64,000 bases of DNA from Mycolicibacterium thermoresistibile. GTDB lineage: Bacteria; Actinomycetota; Actinomycetes; Mycobacteriales; Mycobacteriaceae. The stretch lies in NCBI RefSeq assembly GCF_900187065.1, contig NZ_LT906483.1, positions 1,736,001-1,800,000 of the forward strand. Direction: 5' to 3'. A program made the translations under genes and the position numbers. The notes under the pieces are model-generated. The model was not told where the DNA came from and made no database searches. It saw only the letters and a program-made list of their open reading frames with translations. This document shows positions 53,658 through 61,915 of this stretch, piece after piece (positions within the stretch are counted from its first letter, which is position 1; each line of letters starts with the position of its first letter).

Positions 53658-54314
53658 ATGGTCGGACTGCGGGTCGGGGCACTGTTGCCGGTGCTGGCCC
53701 TGGTGGCCGGCTGCGCCGTTTCGGTCACCGGGACGGCGGTCTGGCCGGGCGACATCATCGAACGTGTCATCCTCACCCAGAACGACTTTCCGCCCGGTGT
53801 GAAATACGAGCGTCGGGAGAAGCCCGATGCCGCATCACCCGCCCGACCGAACCCGTACACCATGCGGTCGGTGCCCGAAGGCTGTGCCGACGGGATGACC
53901 GCGGTGGTCCGGGAGGCGGCGGCCGCCGGTCTGGGCCGGGACTCGGACTATTCGGTGTGGTATCAGAACGCCCGGTTCTCGATCGGGGTGCACACCCGCC
54001 CGCTGGACCTGGAGCGGGTGGCCGAGGTGGCGGAGCGCTGCGCCCGGTACCGGGCGTTCTTCGGCGCGGAGAACTCCGACGGGCTGGACATCACCACCAC
54101 CCCGATCGACAGTCCACGCCCCGGGGGACTGGCCTACCGCCAGACACTGGGCTCCAGCAACCCGGTCTACATGTACTTCGAGAACGTCGGCTCGATGTCG
54201 GTCTCCGCGATGATGCTGCCGTTGGGTGACGACCGCGTCTCGGTCTCGGCGGAACTGCCGCAGACCTTCCTGGAGGTGGCCGCCCGGCAGGCCGAACGCG
54301 TCGGATCGTCCTGA
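53658..54314 (+). CDS. Putative lipoprotein of unknown function
   Basis: A 218-residue exported protein. Signal sequence VGLRVGALLPVLALVAGC, with lipobox VAGC and lipidated Cys19. The mature part contains ILTQNDFPPGVKYERREKPD and two cysteines (CADG, ERCARY) that could form a disulfide, then a beta-rich C-terminus. It looks like the small mycobacterial lipoproteins with a sensor- or PknH-like extracytoplasmic fold, but I cannot assign it. It lies 13 nt after cobQ, on the same strand. Confidence 0.75.
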   Translation: MVGLRVGALLPVLALVAGCAVSVTGTAVWPGDIIERVILTQNDFPPGVKYERREKPDAASPARPNPYTMRSVPEGCADGMTAVVREAAAAGLGRDSDYSVWYQNARFSIGVHTRPLDLERVAEVAERCARYRAFFGAENSDGLDITTTPIDSPRPGGLAYRQTLGSSNPVYMYFENVGSMSVSAMMLPLGDDRVSVSAELPQTFLEVAARQAERVGSS

Positions 54315-54372
54315 CGCCCGGGTAAGCGGCAAATCCCGCCCGCAGCGCCGGACGCGACTGTAGGTTGGCCGA

Positions 54373-54936
54373 ATGCCGGGCAGCATGATGACGGTCGACG
54401 GGTTTCCCGTCGCGGTGACCGCCGCCGGACCCGAACAGGGGTCGGCGGTGGTCGTGCTCGGCGCGGCTGATCGCCGGCCCGCCGCCTACGAGGTGGTGTG
54501 CCGGCGGCTGCACACCGCATCCCTGCGCACCGTCGTGATCGGCGCCGACCCACGGCTGACCCCCAAGACGGTGGTCGGGGTGATGGATGAGCTCGGTCTG
54601 CGGTGGGCGGTGGTGGTCGGCGACCGCAGCGGCGGCGAACTCGCCTGGGAGCTGGCCGCCACCCGGTTGGATCGGTTCACGGCGCTGGTCGTGGTGGACC
54701 GCCCACATCCCCGGGTCGCCGATCCGGGTGGGGTCATCCGCGACGAACACTGCCCGCCGGTCGAGATGAACACCACCATGCTGGTCAGCACACCCGCGGC
54801 GCGGTCGGCGGCGCTGGCCAGCCAGCGCTACGTCTACGGCGACTTCCGGGTCGTGGAGCTGCTCGACGGGCGCAACGCGCAGCAGTCCACCGCGCAGCTG
54901 ACAACCGAGATCGTGATGCGCACCAGCACCTGGTAG
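54373..54936 (+). CDS. Alpha/beta-hydrolase-like protein lacking the nucleophile
   Basis: A 187-residue protein resembling the first two thirds of an alpha/beta hydrolase of the epoxide-hydrolase type. The elbow region reads VVGDRSGGELAWELA, which lines up with the usual VVGHDWGG or VVGHSMGG, so Arg85 sits where Asp or Ser should be. The next strand LVVVDRPHP also fits the family. It is too short for the full fold and has no clear catalytic His. It is probably non-catalytic or a decayed copy. A 55-bp repeat array begins 7 nt after the stop. Confidence 0.65.
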   Translation: MPGSMMTVDGFPVAVTAAGPEQGSAVVVLGAADRRPAAYEVVCRRLHTASLRTVVIGADPRLTPKTVVGVMDELGLRWAVVVGDRSGGELAWELAATRLDRFTALVVVDRPHPRVADPGGVIRDEHCPPVEMNTTMLVSTPAARSAALASQRYVYGDFRVVELLDGRNAQQSTAQLTTEIVMRTSTW

Positions 54937-54943
54937 GCGCCCG

Positions 54944-55163
54944 GGGGTTTGATGTGTCGGCGTGCGGCCTTCGCGCTGGCGCGCTCAGTCCGGCGCCTGG
55001 GGTTTGATGTGTCGGCGTGCGGCCTTCGCGCTGGCGCGCTCAGTCCGGCGCCTGGGGTTTGATGTGTCGGCGTGCGGCCTTCGCGCTGGCGCGCTCAGTC
55101 CGGCGCCTGGGGTTTGATGTGTCGGCGTGCGGCCTTCGCGCTGGCGCGCTCAGTCCGGCGCCT
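54944..55163. repeat. 55-bp perfect tandem repeat, four copies, overlapping a gene's stop
   Basis: Four identical 55-bp units start at 54944, 54999, 55054 and 55109. Each begins GGGGTTTGATGTGTCGG and ends CAGTCCGGCGCCT. The last unit includes the final codons and TGA (55150-55152 on the minus strand) of the acetylglutaminylglutamine synthetase gene, so each copy carries that gene end. Each unit is rich in GCGC and can form small hairpins. It looks like a mycobacterial variable-number (MIRU-like) repeat located between convergent genes. Confidence 0.95.
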
Positions 55164-56928
55164 CCGAAGGCGTCCAGGCTTGGGGCAATCCCGGCTGCCC
55201 CGGGAACAGGAAGTCCACGAACGCGGCCGCGGTCGGCTGGGGCTCGTGATTGGCCAGCCCCGGTCGTTCATTGGCCTCGATGAACACGTAGTCGTCGCGG
55301 GTCACATCGGGCACGAGCAGATCGATGCCGGTGACCGGGATGCCGATCGCCTCGGCGGCCTTGACCGCCACCCGGCACAGCTCCGGATGCACCTTGGCGG
55401 TCACATCGTGAATCGTTCCGCCCTGATGCAGGTTGGCGGTCCGGCGCACCCGCAGCCGCTCACCCTCGGGCAACACATCGTCCAACGAGTAGCCCGCGTC
55501 GTGCACGATCGACTTGGTGATCGCATCGAGCGGGATCTTCGACTCCCCGCCGGTCGCCGCCGCGCGCCGCCGGCTCTGCGCCTCGATCAGCTCCTGGATG
55601 GTGTGCTGACCGGTGCCGATCACCTCGGCCGGTTTGCGCAGCGCCGCGGCCACCACCTTGCCGTCGATCACCACCAGCCGTAGATCATCGCCCGGATAGC
55701 ACTCCTCGATGAGCACCTCGGGATGCTGTTCGCGGGCCCGGGCCAACGCCTCGTCGAGCTCCTCGTGGGTCTGCACCCCGACGGTGATGCCGATACCCTG
55801 CTCACCGCGGGTGGGTTTGACGACGACCTTGCCGACCTCGTCCAAGAACGCGTGGTCGGCATCGTCGAAGGAGGCCAACCGGCCCCGCGGCACCTTGATA
55901 CCCGCTTCGGAGACGATCCGGCGGGTGAGCCGCTTGTCGTCGCAGCGGGCCATCGCCACCGCGGAGGTGAACTCCGACAACGACTCCCGGGTCACCACCG
56001 ACCGGCCGCCGTGGGTCAGACGCATCTCACCGGTCTCGGCGTCGAGCACCTCGACCCGGATTCCGCGCCGCATCGCCTCATCGGCGATGATCCGGGCGTA
56101 CGGGTTGAGGTCGTCGACGGTCTCCGGCGGATGGGTGAACAGCGGTTCGTTGATCGCGTTCTTGCGTTTCACCGCCAGCACCGGAACCCGCTGGAAGCCC
56201 AGCTTCTCGTACAGGTTGATGGCGGCGGTGTTGTCGTGTGCCACCGACAGATCCATGTAGGCGCGGCCCCGGTCGCGGAAGATCGCCGCCAGTGCACGGG
56301 TCAGCGCCGCACCGATACCGGGCAGCCCCGCCGTCGGGTCCACCGCCAGCGTCCACAGGCTCGAACCGTCCTCCGGGTCGGAGAACAACCGCTTGTGGTC
56401 GACCCCGGTGACCGTGCCGACCACCGAACCGTCGTCGTCGCGCACCGCGATGAGGTACTCCACCGCCTCGGCGTTCAGGTGGTTGTCCCAGATGACGTCG
56501 ATCGGCGCCGGCACCATCCCACACCGCACGTAGACGCGGTTCATCTCATCGGCCTCTTCGCGGGCCCGCGGCCGACGGACCGTGATACCGGGCGGCGACG
56601 GTTCGGCGATCTCGTCGTGTTCGTGGAACCGCAACCGGTAGGTGTGGCTCGGATCGATGAACAGTTCGGTGGGGGCCAGCGAGACCAGCACGTGGGCCTC
56701 GCGGGCGTAGATGCAGATGTCGCGCCGTCCCGAACGTTCCTGGCGCATCACCTCGGCCAGGTCATCGGGATCGGCGAAGGTCTGGCCGAAGACCAAACGG
56801 CCCCAACCCAGTTCAAGCACCACATTCTCGGCCATGACGTCCACCAGATGCTGTGGGGACGCGTCGTGCAGGCTCAGGGTGATGGCTTCGGTGTGATCGG
56901 TGGAATCGGGGGATTCAGATTTGGTCAT
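55150..56928 (-). CDS. N-acetylglutaminylglutamine synthetase (GNAT-ATP-grasp fusion)
   Basis: A 592-residue cytosolic enzyme of osmolyte synthesis. A GNAT acetyltransferase domain (about 120-290: VDPTAGLPGIGAALTRAL, INLYEKLGFQRVPV) acetylates glutamine, and an ATP-grasp domain (about 370-580: GKVVVKPTRGEQGIGI, LIEECYPGDDLRLVVI, DYVFIEANERPGL) ligates the second glutamine. This fusion is characteristic of the N-acetylglutaminylglutamine amide pathway. ATG 56928 overlaps the upstream amidotransferase stop (ATGA), giving a two-gene operon. The C-terminus ends inside the 55-bp repeat. Confidence 0.88.
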   Translation of the reverse strand: MTKSESPDSTDHTEAITLSLHDASPQHLVDVMAENVVLELGWGRLVFGQTFADPDDLAEVMRQERSGRRDICIYAREAHVLVSLAPTELFIDPSHTYRLRFHEHDEIAEPSPPGITVRRPRAREEADEMNRVYVRCGMVPAPIDVIWDNHLNAEAVEYLIAVRDDDGSVVGTVTGVDHKRLFSDPEDGSSLWTLAVDPTAGLPGIGAALTRALAAIFRDRGRAYMDLSVAHDNTAAINLYEKLGFQRVPVLAVKRKNAINEPLFTHPPETVDDLNPYARIIADEAMRRGIRVEVLDAETGEMRLTHGGRSVVTRESLSEFTSAVAMARCDDKRLTRRIVSEAGIKVPRGRLASFDDADHAFLDEVGKVVVKPTRGEQGIGITVGVQTHEELDEALARAREQHPEVLIEECYPGDDLRLVVIDGKVVAAALRKPAEVIGTGQHTIQELIEAQSRRRAAATGGESKIPLDAITKSIVHDAGYSLDDVLPEGERLRVRRTANLHQGGTIHDVTAKVHPELCRVAVKAAEAIGIPVTGIDLLVPDVTRDDYVFIEANERPGLANHEPQPTAAAFVDFLFPGQPGLPQAWTPSEAPD

Positions 56929-58730
56929 GCCGCAACTCCGGTGATGCCGTGCTTCTGCAGCCACATCTCCAACAGCGCGATCTGCCACAACTCGTTGCCG
57001 CGCAACGGTGTCAGCCGGCCGTTGGGGTCGGCGAGCAGGCGGTCCACCGCCTCCGGACGGAACAGTCCGCGCTCCTTGGCCTCCGGCGCATAGAGCGCGT
57101 CGCGGACCATGTCCAGGTACGGGCCCTCCAGATGGGTCAGCGCCGGAACCGGGAAGTATCCCTTGGGGCGGTCGATCACCGCCGCGGGAATGACCCGGCG
57201 GGCGGCCTCCTTCAGCACCCCCTTGCCACCTTGGGCGGTCTTGAGTTCCGGCGGGCAGGTGGCGGCCAGCTCGACGAGTTCGTGATCGAGGAACGGCACC
57301 CGGCCCTCCAGCCCCCACGCCATCGTCATGTTGTCCACCCGCTTCACCGGGTCCTCCACCAGCATCACGGTGGTGTCCAGGCGCAGCGCCCGGTCCACCC
57401 CGGTCTCCGCGCCGGGCCGGGCGAAGTGTTCGGTGACGAACCGACCGCTCGGATCCCCGTCGGTGCGGTACTCATGGGTGAGCAGCGCGGCCACCGCGGC
57501 CGAATCCCGGTCGAAGAACGCCGCCCGGTACTTGGCCACCGCCCCGTCCAGATCGGCGGCCGAGGGGTCCGCCATCGGCGGATACCAGTGGTAACCGGCG
57601 AACACCTCGTCGGCGCCCTGACCGGACTGGACCACCTTGACGTGTCTGGCCACTTCCTGGCTGAGCAGATAGAACGCGACGCAGTCGTGGCTGACCATCG
57701 GCTCGCTCATCGCGCCGATCGCGCCGTCCAGGGCGGGCAGCATCCGGTCGGTGCCGATGCGGATCTGATGGTGGTCGGTGTCGAAATGGCGGGCGACGAC
57801 GTCGGAGTACCTGAACTCGTCTCCGGCCACGCCGCCGACCGATTCGAAGCCGATCGAGAACGTCTTCAACCCGGTCTGGCCGGCTTCGGCGAGCAGCCCG
57901 ACGATCAGGCTGGAGTCGACCCCGCCGGACAACAGACAGCCCACCGGGACGTCGGCCACCAGCCGCCGCTCGACCGCGGTGCGCAGCGACTGCAGTACCG
58001 CGTCCTCCCAGTCCCGGGCGGTCCAGTCGGCACGGTCGGCGCGGCGGCTGAAGTCGGGTTCCCAATAGGTGCTGGTGATGACCCGGCCGTCGGGTTCGAT
58101 CGCCACCAGCGAGGCCGGTGGCACCTTGGACACGCCGCGCAGGATGGTCAACGGCGCCGGTACCACGGAGTGGAAGGTCAGGTAGTGGTGCAGGGCGGTC
58201 GGATCGATCCGGGTGTCGACCTCGCCGCCGGCCAACAGGGCGGGCAGGGACGAGGCGAACCGGATCCGGTGCCGGTCCTGGCTGAGATACAGCGGCTTGA
58301 TGCCGAGGCGGTCCCGGCCCAGCAGCACGCGGCCGCTGTCCCGTTCGGCGATCGCGAACGCGAACATGCCCTTGAGTTGGTCGACGAACCGGTCTCCCCA
58401 GTGGTGGTAGGCCTTGAGCAGCACCTCGGTGTCACTGGTGGAGAAGAACCGGTACCCGTGACCGGACAACTCCCGCCGCAGTTCCCGATAGTTGTAGATG
58501 CAGCCGTTCCAGCAGATAGCCAGACCCAACTCGGAGTCGATCATGGGCTGGCCGCCGGCCTCGGACAGGTCGATGATCTTCAGACGGCGATGACCGAGGG
58601 CGACCCGGCCCTGTGACCACGCACCGGCGGAGTCAGGCCCGCGGGGCGACATGGTGTCCGCCATCCGCGACACCGCCGCGATGTCGGGTGTTCGGCCGTC
58701 GAGTCGGACTTCCCCGGTGGCTCCGCACAC
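56925..58730 (-). CDS. asnO: N-acetylglutaminylglutamine amidotransferase (asparagine synthase family)
   Basis: A 601-residue enzyme that amidates the C-terminus of the dipeptide to make the osmoprotectant N-acetylglutaminylglutamine amide. The N-terminal glutaminase domain has nucleophile Cys2 (after the GTG-encoded Met), NGCIYNYRELR and RLGIKPLY. The synthetase domain has the pyrophosphate loop SGGVDSS (268-273) and GQGADEVFAGY. The family alone would allow asparagine synthetase, but pairing with the GNAT-ATP-grasp gene identifies the pathway. It is divergent from the ArsR gene, with an inverted repeat between them. Confidence 0.88.
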   Translation of the reverse strand: MCGATGEVRLDGRTPDIAAVSRMADTMSPRGPDSAGAWSQGRVALGHRRLKIIDLSEAGGQPMIDSELGLAICWNGCIYNYRELRRELSGHGYRFFSTSDTEVLLKAYHHWGDRFVDQLKGMFAFAIAERDSGRVLLGRDRLGIKPLYLSQDRHRIRFASSLPALLAGGEVDTRIDPTALHHYLTFHSVVPAPLTILRGVSKVPPASLVAIEPDGRVITSTYWEPDFSRRADRADWTARDWEDAVLQSLRTAVERRLVADVPVGCLLSGGVDSSLIVGLLAEAGQTGLKTFSIGFESVGGVAGDEFRYSDVVARHFDTDHHQIRIGTDRMLPALDGAIGAMSEPMVSHDCVAFYLLSQEVARHVKVVQSGQGADEVFAGYHWYPPMADPSAADLDGAVAKYRAAFFDRDSAAVAALLTHEYRTDGDPSGRFVTEHFARPGAETGVDRALRLDTTVMLVEDPVKRVDNMTMAWGLEGRVPFLDHELVELAATCPPELKTAQGGKGVLKEAARRVIPAAVIDRPKGYFPVPALTHLEGPYLDMVRDALYAPEAKERGLFRPEAVDRLLADPNGRLTPLRGNELWQIALLEMWLQKHGITGVAA

Positions 58731-58795
58731 ATGTTTGACCCTACCTGAAGGGGCCGTCCCGGACGGTTCTGATCACGCGACCAGCGGATATCGGC

Positions 58796-58813
58796 TGTTG
58801 ACCGCTGTCAACA
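58796..58813. promoter_or_regulatory. Inverted repeat between asnO and the ArsR-family gene
   Basis: TGTTGAC-CGCT-GTCAACA: perfect 7-bp arms, 4-nt spacer, in the 144-bp divergent region. The right arm read on the minus strand contains TTGACA, a perfect -35, with TATCCG 15 nt further as a possible -10 for asnO. It could be an operator where the ArsR-family protein competes with RNA polymerase. Confidence 0.55.
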
Positions 58814-58874
58814 CCGTCGGGTGACTTCGGCCGGCCTCGGCCGCTGCGAGGTCCCGAGCGACTAGATTTGGGCC

Positions 58875-59204
58875 GTGGACGTCTCCGGTGATCAACTGGC
58901 GCTCGAGCACGCCTCGGCGGCGCTCGCGGACGTCGACACGACCGAGTGGAGCCGGCGGTTCGACCTGCTGTCCGATCCGCACCGGCTCGAGATCCTGCTG
59001 GTGTTGCACCGGGCGCCGGGCATCCGGGTGGGTGATCTGGCGGCCGCGTTGGGGCGGTCGGAGAACGCGGTGTCCCAGGCGCTTCGGGTGCTGCGACAGC
59101 AGGGCTGGGTGCGGTCCACCCGGATCGGGCGGACGGTCAGTTACCGGCTCGACGACGACATCGTGCACGACCTGCTGCATTGGATCGGCGCGCGCCACGG
59201 CTGA
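58875..59204 (+). CDS. ArsR-family transcriptional regulator
   Basis: A 109-residue winged-helix repressor: FDLLSDPHRLEILLVLHRAPGIRVGDLAAAL, then the recognition helix SENAVSQALRVLRQQGWVRSTRIGRTVSYRL. It has no cysteine, so it is not an arsenic- or cadmium-thiol sensor. C-terminal histidines His98, His102 and His108 with Asp93-95 could form an alpha-5-type metal site, but this is uncertain. GTG 58875 is the start. It is divergent from asnO and convergent with mtr. The target may be its own gene and the osmolyte operon. Confidence 0.85.
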   Translation: MDVSGDQLALEHASAALADVDTTEWSRRFDLLSDPHRLEILLVLHRAPGIRVGDLAAALGRSENAVSQALRVLRQQGWVRSTRIGRTVSYRLDDDIVHDLLHWIGARHG

Positions 59205-59238
59205 CAACCGGCGGTCGACACCGACCTGAAAAGCGGTG

Positions 59239-60654
59239 CTAGTGCCGTTTGGCGGGCGGCCACGGGGGTTCCCCGCACAACGCCAGCAACGCGTTCTCCA
59301 CCACCTCCGGCAGCGCCGGGTGGATCCAGTACTGGCCGCGGGCCATGTCCCGGGCCGGCAGCCCGAAACTCATGGCCTGGATCAGCGGTTGGATCAACGA
59401 GGCGGCCTGATGGCCCATGATGTGCGCGCCGGCGATCAATCCGGTGCTGTCGTCGACGATCACCTTGACGAAGCCGGTGGTGTCCTCCATCGCCCAGCCG
59501 TAGGCCACATCGCTGTAGTCCTGGATCTTCACCTTGATGGGCAGACCCCTGGAGCGGGCCTCGTTCTCGGTCAGACCGACGGAGGCGATCTGCGGGTCGG
59601 TGAACACCGCCGACGGCACGTACCGGTGGTCGGAGGCGGCCAGCGCCGCGGTGTCGTCCCAGTCCTGCAGCAGATTGTGTTTGACGACGCGGGCCTCGTG
59701 GTTGGCGACGTGCTTGAGCTGATGGTCCGAGGACACATCGCCGAGCGCATAGATGCCCCGCGCCGTGGTGCGCTGGTATTCGTCGACCACCACCTGACCG
59801 TGCTCGCGCACCTGCACACCGGCCAGCTCGGCGTCGAGCAGGTCACCGTTGGGCACCCGGCCGGTGGCCACCAGCAGCACGTCACCGCGCAACGTCGAAC
59901 CGTCGTCGCACCGCACCTCCACCCCGCCGTCGAGGGCGCGGGCGTCGACCACCTCCCGCTGACCGTGGATCTCCCATTTCTTGGCGGCGAGGTCGGTGAA
60001 CCGCGTGGTGATGTCGTCGTCGTGTCCGCGCAACAGGGTGTTGCCCCGGATGATGATCGACACCCGGCTGCCCAGCGCCGAGAACACGTGGGCGAACTCC
60101 GCGGCGACGAACCCGCCGCCCACGATGATCAGATGCTCCGGGATCGCGGCGATCCGCATGATGGTGTCGCTGGTGTGGTAGGGCACGCCGCATGCCGCGA
60201 TCGCCTCGGGAACCACCGCCCGCGATCCGGCGGCGATCACCACCTGATCGGCGGAGAACTCCTCGCCGGCCTCGGTGCGCAGCACATACCGCCCGTCGCC
60301 GAGCGGCTCACCGAACCGGGTGTGGGTGTCGAACACCTCGACGTTGGGGGAGGACCGCCGGTAGTTCTCGCCGCTGGCCGCGATCGGGTCGATGCGGCCG
60401 AACACCCTCGACACGATGTCCGGCCACCGCACCGCCCGCAGCTCGGCATCCACACCGAATCTGCTTGCATCCCTTACGGTCTGGGCCACATCGGCGGTGT
60501 AGACGAACATCTTGGTCGGAATGCATCCGACGTTGAGACAGGTGCCGCCGAACACCGCCTTCTCGCAGATCGCCACCTTCTTGTCCGCGTAGCGTTCGTC
60601 GAGCAGGCTGTTGCCCGACCCGGTGCCGATGATCGCGATGTCGAAATGTCTCAT
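59239..60654 (-). CDS. mtr: Mycothione reductase
   Basis: NADPH-dependent flavoprotein that reduces mycothiol disulfide, the actinobacterial counterpart of glutathione reductase. In the 471-residue product the FAD motif is IIGTGSGNS, the redox disulfide is Cys39-Cys44 in [13 protein letters not shown], the NADPH motif is [13 protein letters not shown], and the C-terminal base region is [16 protein letters not shown]. It is close to M. tuberculosis Mtr (Rv2855) throughout, with a short extra tail. The start overlaps the upstream hydrolase stop by 4 nt. Confidence 0.97.
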   Translation of the reverse strand: MRHFDIAIIGTGSGNSLLDERYADKKVAICEKAVFGGTCLNVGCIPTKMFVYTADVAQTVRDASRFGVDAELRAVRWPDIVSRVFGRIDPIAASGENYRRSSPNVEVFDTHTRFGEPLGDGRYVLRTEAGEEFSADQVVIAAGSRAVVPEAIAACGVPYHTSDTIMRIAAIPEHLIIVGGGFVAAEFAHVFSALGSRVSIIIRGNTLLRGHDDDITTRFTDLAAKKWEIHGQREVVDARALDGGVEVRCDDGSTLRGDVLLVATGRVPNGDLLDAELAGVQVREHGQVVVDEYQRTTARGIYALGDVSSDHQLKHVANHEARVVKHNLLQDWDDTAALAASDHRYVPSAVFTDPQIASVGLTENEARSRGLPIKVKIQDYSDVAYGWAMEDTTGFVKVIVDDSTGLIAGAHIMGHQAASLIQPLIQAMSFGLPARDMARGQYWIHPALPEVVENALLALCGEPPWPPAKRH

Positions 60655-61769
60655 GCGGATTCACCCCGTTCGGGTCGCACCTGGGGCACCGGCTCCGATC
60701 GGAGTGTGCCCGGGACGGGCTGCGACGCGTACCAGTCCAGCCAGCAGTCCAACTCGCGGTAGGCGGTGCGGCGCGGTTCGGGCAGCGACAGGAACACGTC
60801 GTGTTTGGCGTCGACGATCGGGATCACCGTGGTGCGGTTGCCGATGCAGCCGGCCCACCGCGCGATCTGGGTGACGTCGAGAACGGCGTCCCCGCGCTGG
60901 AGCCGGTCCGGTTCGGCGTCCTCGGGCACACTGTGATCCGACCGCAGGATCAGGTTGGGCACCCCGACGTCCAGACCCCGGTGCAGGCGGGCGTGCCCGC
61001 GCCGGACGGCGTAGAGCCACCCGGCGGTGATCGGGAAGCCGCCGATCGGTTTCCACCGTAGGTCGTAGTCGAACTCGCCGGCGTAGTCGCGGTGCAGGGT
61101 GGTGCCGTACCCGCCCTCGGCCGGCGGCCGGACCACGTGCAGTTTGCGCCACCGTGCCAGCGCGCCGATCGCCGCGGTGGTGACCGGCGCGCGCAGGATC
61201 GGCCGCCCCGGCAGATCCAGGAACGGGCTGTTGAGCACCAGCCCGCCGATCCGATGCCGAAGGGGGCTGCGGCGCCGGCGCAGCCGGTCCAACCACAGCG
61301 ACACGATCAGACCGCCGGCGGAATGCCCGCAGATCAGCACCCGCGCACCGGGGTTGTCGTCGGCGATGACCGCGAGCGCGGCGTTGAGGTCGGCGTCGTA
61401 GCGGGCCAGGTCGGTGGTGAAGTGCGGGGTCTGGCCCGGCCGCCGGGACCGTCCGCACTTGTGCAGGTCGAGCGCGTAGAACACGAACCCGCGGGTGGCG
61501 AAGTGGTCGGCGAGCTCGGTGTGGAAGAAGTAGTCGGTGTAGCCGTGCACCAGCAACACCGCCTCGGCGGCCGCCCTGGTCGTCGCCCGCCTCGGGTCGG
61601 GGGTGGTCGGGTCGGGGGTGGTCGCGTCCGGGGTGGTCGGGGCCGGGGTGGTCGGGACCCCGCGCCGGACCAGTGTCGCGACCAGGTCACCCTCGCCGTC
61701 GGGGTCGGGTCCCAGGTGCAGAGTTCGTTGCCAGTAGCCCGGCAGCACATCGGACACCCAGCCAGTCAC
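60651..61769 (-). CDS. Alpha/beta hydrolase, serine aminopeptidase-like (Rv2854 type)
   Basis: A 372-residue lysophospholipase-like hydrolase. It shows [13 protein letters not shown], the nucleophile elbow [24 protein letters not shown] and the late His in [10 protein letters not shown]. Residues 40-59 are four copies of a five-residue unit (TTPxx) encoded by a 15-bp tandem repeat at 61593-61652. This is a low-complexity linker that helps make the protein longer than the M. tuberculosis homologue. It is cotranscribed with mtr (ATGA overlap), as in the Rv2854-Rv2855 pair. Substrate unknown. Confidence 0.87.
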   Translation of the reverse strand: MTGWVSDVLPGYWQRTLHLGPDPDGEGDLVATLVRRGVPTTPAPTTPDATTPDPTTPDPRRATTRAAAEAVLLVHGYTDYFFHTELADHFATRGFVFYALDLHKCGRSRRPGQTPHFTTDLARYDADLNAALAVIADDNPGARVLICGHSAGGLIVSLWLDRLRRRRSPLRHRIGGLVLNSPFLDLPGRPILRAPVTTAAIGALARWRKLHVVRPPAEGGYGTTLHRDYAGEFDYDLRWKPIGGFPITAGWLYAVRRGHARLHRGLDVGVPNLILRSDHSVPEDAEPDRLQRGDAVLDVTQIARWAGCIGNRTTVIPIVDAKHDVFLSLPEPRRTAYRELDCWLDWYASQPVPGTLRSEPVPQVRPERGESA

Positions 61770-61836
61770 CCCGCCACCTTAAACCGCGCGCCACACCGGC
61801 GCGCGTGACGGAGAACACCCTGGCCCGGTCGGCGGA

Positions 61837-61863
61837 TTGAACCCGACGGGCGCGGGATAACCT
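61837..61863 (+). promoter_or_regulatory. Possible mqo promoter
   Basis: TTGAAC (61837-61842) and TAACCT (61858-61863) form a -35/-10-like pair with a 15-nt spacer, shorter than ideal. The start codon is 52 nt downstream, leaving a leader with GAAGGA before the GTG. Confidence 0.35.
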
Positions 61864-61915
61864 TGGGGTCGGTAAGCCGTGACGAGCGGGCCGCGCGACC
61901 ACGAAGGACCAACGG

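Noticed and set aside
54944..55163. CRISPR array or insertion-sequence ends
   Set aside because: The units are perfect tandem copies without spacers, terminal inverted repeats or a transposase.
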